Shown: positions 60,273 to 64,000 of the stretch, in pieces
How positions within the stretch are numbered: the stretch's first letter is position 1
How the letters are laid out: every line of letters begins with the position of its first letter
Origin: Flavobacterium psychrophilum
GTDB taxonomy: Bacteria > Bacteroidota > Bacteroidia > Flavobacteriales > Flavobacteriaceae
DNA: 64,000 nucleotides
Direction: 5' to 3'
Assembly (NCBI GenBank): GCA_001708385.1
Contig: CP012388.1
Span: 1,798,001 to 1,862,000, forward strand
Program-made: the position numbers and the translations under genes
The notes under the pieces: generated by a model
What the model was told of the DNA's origin: nothing
The model's database searches: none
Seen by the model: the letters and a program-made list of their open reading frames with translations, nothing else

Positions 60273-61154
60273 ATGAAAATCGAAAAACAAATTATACTGT
60301 CGGCATCATTTTTACTTTTTACACTTTTTGGATGCAGCCAGAACGATGACACTAAAACACCGACACCTTCGGCAACGAAAGATTTCGACCTGGACGAATC
60401 GGCTTTAGCGGCATCGGGGTATTCTAAAATTTATGAGGAGAATTTCACGGGCGACCTGAGTCAGTGGCAGGTGTGGGAAGGAGGCGCTTTTAACGAAGAG
60501 CTTCAGCTCTACCAAAGGCAAAACCTTATTGTTTCTAACGGAATATTACAGATAAAATCGGTTAAACAAAACGTTACAGGTCCCGTATTACCCCACAGTG
60601 ATGAGCTTTCAGACTATGCTTATACATCAGGCAGGATTGAGTCGAACTTCGCAATTGCTGCTTCTCAAACAAATCCAAAGATAAGGATCAGTGCACGTAT
60701 AAAACTCCCCGAAGCCTACAGGATGTGGCCTGCCTTCTGGAGTTATGGCAATCCGTGGCCTACGCACGGTGAGATTGATATTCTGGAAGCCACGGGAGAA
60801 AAGAATGGCTATACGACTAACTACTATTATGGCGACCAACCTGATGTACCTATTACCAATGACGATTTGACATCCGAAGAGATAACTACCCAAAAAGATC
60901 TTGCCAATAGTTACCATGTATACGAACTGATATGGACAAAAAGCAGCATTACTTTTTTACTTGATGGCGAAATTGTTGAAACCAGAGCAGCATCAGAACC
61001 CGGGCAGCAATACATACCTTACATGTTCGGAAAAACACAAAACATAGTACTAAATCTTGCTGTTGGCGGAACAATGTTTGAGAATCTCGACCCGTCAAAA
61101 ATTCAGCCATCGTCTATGTATGTGGATTGGGTAAAGGTGTTCAGGGCAGATTAA
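60273..61154 (+). CDS. Glycoside hydrolase family 16 lipoprotein (beta-glucanase-like)
   Basis: From the ATG at 60273 the 293-residue product is a lipoprotein (signal MKIEKQIILSASFLLFTLFGC, described in part: Cys21). The GH16 catalytic motif is GEIDILEATG, with nucleophile Glu167, Asp169 and acid/base Glu172. FYLDGEIV-type and LNLAVGGTMFENL segments follow. It would cleave beta-1,3 or beta-1,3/1,4-glucans or related polymers at the cell surface. There is no SusC/D pair next to it, so it is not part of a polysaccharide utilisation locus here. The frame opens 30 residues upstream, but the lipoprotein signal fixes the start. Confidence 0.93.
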   Translation: MKIEKQIILSASFLLFTLFGCSQNDDTKTPTPSATKDFDLDESALAASGYSKIYEENFTGDLSQWQVWEGGAFNEELQLYQRQNLIVSNGILQIKSVKQNVTGPVLPHSDELSDYAYTSGRIESNFAIAASQTNPKIRISARIKLPEAYRMWPAFWSYGNPWPTHGEIDILEATGEKNGYTTNYYYGDQPDVPITNDDLTSEEITTQKDLANSYHVYELIWTKSSITFLLDGEIVETRAASEPGQQYIPYMFGKTQNIVLNLAVGGTMFENLDPSKIQPSSMYVDWVKVFRAD

Positions 61155-61194
61155 ATATTGTTAATTAATCCCCACGAAAATCCTTCTGGTGAAT

Positions 61195-61629
61195 TTACCT
61201 CTCATAATTTGGGTCAAATTCAATGATCCATTCAATGCCGTATTTGTCCCTGAACATTCCTGCATAAGTACCCCACGGGCTGTCGCCGATAGGTCCTTCC
61301 ACGTCTCCACCGGCTGAAAGTCCGTTAAATAGCTGGTCGGCTTCTTCACGGCTTTCGGCAGCTATTGCTATTTTAGACCTGTTTTCGTTCTCGCTAACCC
61401 TTCCCATAAATTCGGGAACATCATTGGCAATTAATATATTCTGTTTACCAATAGGCAACGCAATGTGCATTATTTTATCGGCTTCACTTGCCGGTACCGG
61501 AAATTCAGCGCTTGCTAAATCCTTAAAGCGAATAACTTTTGTGAACTCTCCGCCAAAAACTGATTTATAGAAATGAAATGCCTCTTCGGCATTGCCGTTA
61601 AAGTTGATCCATGGGTTAATTGCTCTCAT
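61195..61629 (-). CDS. VOC-family protein (PhnB/glyoxalase-like)
   Basis: The 144-residue protein shows the VOC fold pattern of the PhnB/YdcJ-like subgroup: INPWINFNGNAEEAFHFYKSVFGG at the N-terminus (described in part: NAEEAFHFYKSVFGG) and WGTYAGMFRDKYGIEWIIEF at the C-terminus. VOC proteins are small metal- or ligand-binding enzymes. The substrate is unknown. It converges on the GH16 gene, with 40 bases between them. Confidence 0.88.
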   Translation of the reverse strand: MRAINPWINFNGNAEEAFHFYKSVFGGEFTKVIRFKDLASAEFPVPASEADKIMHIALPIGKQNILIANDVPEFMGRVSENENRSKIAIAAESREEADQLFNGLSAGGDVEGPIGDSPWGTYAGMFRDKYGIEWIIEFDPNYER

Positions 61630-61725
61630 AAGTGGTATGTATAAAAGTCATCGTGAAATTTGCATTGTCATTTTATTACAATACTACAAAAAAAGAGTGT
61701 ATGATTATGACTTTCAACACCCCAC

Positions 61726-61762
61726 AAAAAAAATCCGCCCGGTATACCAAAGCGGATTTTTA
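61726..61762 (-). terminator. Terminator after the DsbA-like gene
   Basis: On the minus strand AAAAATCCGC and GCGGATTTTT form a 10-bp stem with an inner GGTATACC, followed by T. It is nearly identical to the hairpin at 62911. Confidence 0.85.
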
Positions 61763-61783
61763 TAACTACTATCGTTGCTGTAC

Positions 61784-62770
61784 TTATTTCCTGACGTATA
61801 AAACACCGTTTTTGCATTTCTTTATATTCAAATTGCCTTTACGATAATGGTCGTCCAGTATAGTTTTAGCCTTATCTGTGCTCATATCAAGAATCACAGC
61901 ATATTCTTTAACCGCCAAAGTAGGATAAACATAAAATATACTAAGCGGATCATCAGACACAATCGGTTTCTTTTTCACGTCGGGATATAACGCACGGATA
62001 GCATTCTCGTACGATTCATAAGGCTTAGATCCATACACCTTTAATTGATTGTTATCATTATCCGAAAAGAACAAGGTAGGAAACCCTCTTACACCGAGGT
62101 TTTTTGCCATTTGTAAATCTTCTTCAAAAAGTTTCTTCGCGTCACCCTTATAATCTGTTTCGAGATTTTTGGTATCCAGTCCGGAAAGTTTAGCTGCCTC
62201 AAGAATATTTTCCCATTTCGCAATGTTTTTCTTATCGAGGTATACCATCTCCCTGAGAACGCGCATAAACACCACTGCCTTTTGTTTATCCTGAAGCTGT
62301 ACTGCCTTCATAGCAATACAGGAAGGATAAGAAGAGTCTAAAGGATCTTCCAGCCACACATCACCATCAATTGGCATTTCATAATGCAGGCTCGCTTCAT
62401 CCCAATGATGGGCAACGTCCGAAGGCTTGCTTATTCCGCCGCTATTATAACTCCAGTCGGGAAGAAGGCCGCCCATGCGGTAATCTATTTCAAGATAGTC
62501 GCCATACTCAAGCTTTAGTTTTCGTAGCTGGGGCTCAATTCCCCAGCAGGAAGAACAAATAGGGTCGGTATAATATATTATTTTCACAGGCTTGTTTACA
62601 GGCACAATTGTTACTTTTTCTGCGGACTGCCCTTCGGGTAAAATTTCGCATGTACCGGTTACAGGGTCGCATAGCAACGGGTTTACTCTAGTATCGTTCA
62701 TTTCATTTTTTATTTGAGACTGGCATCCATAAGAGCACGTCAGTAATATAGTAAGCGCAATTATTTTCAT
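61784..62770 (-). CDS. DsbA-family thioredoxin-fold lipoprotein
   Basis: The 328-residue protein has a lipoprotein-like signal (Cys16 in CSYGC, a weak lipobox), a second Cys pair at 34 and 41, and a DsbA/FrnE-like thioredoxin domain with the redox motif CSSC (Cys72, Cys75 in DPICSSCWGIEP). It has GVRGFPTLFF with the cis-proline near residue 225. A C-terminal extension of about 60 residues follows and may be a winged-helix-like tail. It would handle disulfides in the envelope. The overall layout also resembles SpxH/FrnE proteins, which are normally cytoplasmic, so its location rests on the signal. Confidence 0.8.
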   Translation of the reverse strand: MKIIALTILLTCSYGCQSQIKNEMNDTRVNPLLCDPVTGTCEILPEGQSAEKVTIVPVNKPVKIIYYTDPICSSCWGIEPQLRKLKLEYGDYLEIDYRMGGLLPDWSYNSGGISKPSDVAHHWDEASLHYEMPIDGDVWLEDPLDSSYPSCIAMKAVQLQDKQKAVVFMRVLREMVYLDKKNIAKWENILEAAKLSGLDTKNLETDYKGDAKKLFEEDLQMAKNLGVRGFPTLFFSDNDNNQLKVYGSKPYESYENAIRALYPDVKKKPIVSDDPLSIFYVYPTLAVKEYAVILDMSTDKAKTILDDHYRKGNLNIKKCKNGVLYVRK

Positions 62771-62910
62771 TACTACTAATTTTCACTATCGGCACCATCA
62801 CCAATAGCCTTTCAAATTTATACAAAGGTGGCTCCAATTTATATGCGAGTCAATTAGTCAAAATAATATGACTATAAAAACAACTACCAGTTACTTGAGA
62901 TGAAAGCATA

Positions 62911-62946
62911 AAAAAAATCCGCCCGGTGTACCGGAGCGGATTTTTC
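62911..62946 (-). terminator. Terminator after the YugP-like peptidase gene
   Basis: On the minus strand AAAAATCCGC and GCGGATTTTT form a 10-bp stem enclosing TCCGGTACACCGG, followed by T. It is a near copy of the hairpin at 61726. Confidence 0.85.
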
Positions 62947-62970
62947 CACTTCTATATATAGAAAGGAGTT

Positions 62971-63669
62971 TTACCTCCTTGATCCGCCAAATACCTGAAG
63001 TGCCCAATACAACAGCGTAGCAAGCGCGCCAATTGCAGCAACCACATACGTACGTGCAGCCCATTTAAGGGAATCTTCGGCACCATTATATTCCTGAGGC
63101 GTAAGCATATTTTTATTCTTTAACCAGGCAAGCGCACGGTTACTGGCATCATACTCTACCGGAAGGGTAATAAAGCTAAACAGCGTTACAAATGCCATAA
63201 GCACAAGCCCCGCAATGGCAATGTAATACCCAATGCCTATTTGCGCAGCCGCCCCCATAACAAGCCCAATAACAATAACCAGTGGCGCAAGGTTAGACCC
63301 GATGTTTACCACAGGTACAAGGCTGGAACGCAGCTTAAGCATATTGTAAGCCGTAGCGTGCTGTACAGCATGACCTACCTCGTGAGCAGCAACAGCAGCG
63401 GCAGCGGCATTTCGTTCATTATAAACGGCCTCACTAAGGTTAACGGTTTTATCGGTTGGGTTATAGTGGTCGGTTAAACGACCCGGAGTAGAAATTACTC
63501 TTACATCATAAATTCCGTTATCATCAAGCATTTTCTGTGCTATCTCTGCCCCGCTCATTCCGTTGCGAAGACGCACCTTAGAATAATACTCAAACTTTGA
63601 TTTTAGCTTTGAACTTACCGCAAAGCTTACCAGTGCAATTAGTCCTAATAATATATAATATCCTATCAT
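62971..63669 (-). CDS. YugP-type membrane zinc metallopeptidase
   Basis: The 232-residue protein has an N-terminal membrane helix (1-20), the zinc motif HEVGHAVQH (His96, Glu97, His100), and two further helices near 115-165 and one near the C-terminus. It matches the COG2738/YugP family of membrane zinc peptidases in length and motif. The substrate is unknown. It is monocistronic. Confidence 0.9.
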   Translation of the reverse strand: MIGYYILLGLIALVSFAVSSKLKSKFEYYSKVRLRNGMSGAEIAQKMLDDNGIYDVRVISTPGRLTDHYNPTDKTVNLSEAVYNERNAAAAAVAAHEVGHAVQHATAYNMLKLRSSLVPVVNIGSNLAPLVIVIGLVMGAAAQIGIGYYIAIAGLVLMAFVTLFSFITLPVEYDASNRALAWLKNKNMLTPQEYNGAEDSLKWAARTYVVAAIGALATLLYWALQVFGGSRR

Positions 63670-63777
63670 TTTCTTTTAAGTTTTGGTTTACTAGCTATAC
63701 ATCAAAAAGAAAGCCAATCTTTTACGACCAGCTTTATATATGAAATATTGACAGTAGAGACGCCTAATCGTCATAAC

Positions 63778-64000
63778 CTACCTTTCAGTATATTGGTACA
63801 TGAGTACACCTTGAGATTCTCCGTTAGTCGTGATAGCTGCTTTTGTAAGGAACCCATCAGAATCGTATGTGTTTTCAAGAGTATAGGTGTTTTCAAACAC
63901 TGAAATTCCTGTCATTGGCCTTACAGATAAATATTGATAAAATTCAGAGAAAAGACTCAGTACAAACAGATTATCGCCCTTAACATTGTATAGCGCCCCC
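63778..64000 (-). CDS. C-terminal end of an unidentified gene (cut by window end)
   Basis: On the minus strand a frame is open from the window edge down to a TAG at 63778-63780, about 73 residues. It includes ENTYTLENTYDSDGFLTKA and ends VLMYQYTER. This style, with alternating strands and YDSDGFLTKA, is common in Bacteroidota lipoproteins with YD-like or DUF4595-like repeats. The N-terminal part lies outside the window, so no family is assigned. Confidence 0.6.
   Translation of the reverse strand, partial: GALYNVKGDNLFVLSLFSEFYQYLSVRPMTGISVFENTYTLENTYDSDGFLTKAAITTNGESQGVLMYQYTER

Overview
This window looks like an ordinary chromosomal stretch of a Bacteroidota bacterium, most likely a Flavobacterium-type member of Flavobacteriaceae. 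The evidence is direct: type IX secretion (T9SS) type A sorting domains on three proteins, a SusC-style TonB-dependent receptor, a BlaI/BlaR1 pair whose peptidase carries a TonB C-terminal domain, a DNA polymerase III alpha subunit with a fused exonuclease, promoters of the TTG(N18-22)TAnnTTTG type, AT-rich intergenic DNA and few Shine-Dalgarno sequences. There is no rRNA, CRISPR array, insertion sequence, phage or conjugative gene. One tRNA (Asp, GTC) is present. The only gap of more than 300 bases between genes (48859-49174) holds decayed dispersed-repeat motifs.

Layout. 1-4482: end of an M20 dipeptidase, then a WG-repeat protein / ECF sigma factor / putative anti-sigma cluster, then blaI-blaR1 behind a tandem operator. 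4660-9962: DUF4407 membrane protein, PH/SHOCT protein, YjbR protein, and a leftward ruvC-hemW-cyclase-DUF4260 run. 9936-17624: membrane proteins, a LOG-family protein, tRNA-Asp, a DUF58 protein, an Old Yellow Enzyme divergent from an HxlR regulator, and thioredoxin. 17741-28928: dnaE, an RRM/RGG RNA-binding protein, rpsP-rimM, trmN6, glutaryl-CoA dehydrogenase and a DUF3050 protein. 29088-34593: two T9SS-exported M43 metalloproteases flanking a LytS/LytR two-component system. 34717-37671: leftward mrp-nifU-FNR-ferredoxin iron-sulfur/redox run. 37812-40224: trmB-lysE-alkyltransferase-like-lipoprotein run. 40320-48858: glycosyltransferase, PhoR/PhoB-like pair, TonB-dependent receptor, beta-helix lipoprotein, a minimal T9SS protein and a LuxE-like enzyme. 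49175-64000: tyrS, an epimerase, DPM synthase-pyrC-DUF4296, DUF4271-hemD, pckA, a saccharopine dehydrogenase-like gene with an Lrp regulator, a GH16 glucanase, a VOC protein, a DsbA-like lipoprotein, a YugP-type peptidase, and the end of an unidentified gene.

How parts may work together. The most system-like region is 41355-47799: a PhoR/PhoB-like pair divergent from a TonB-dependent receptor, a beta-helix lipoprotein and a 112-residue protein that is almost only a signal peptide plus a T9SS sorting domain, with TTAACA-type direct repeats in the relevant upstream regions. This reads as a candidate phosphate-responsive outer-membrane system, but the substrate is unknown. A second candidate unit is the protease pair around LytS/LytR. 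Most other genes are housekeeping genes in conserved arrangements. Several genes have start codons only 4-6 bases after a TAnnTTTG element and may be translated from leaderless mRNAs.
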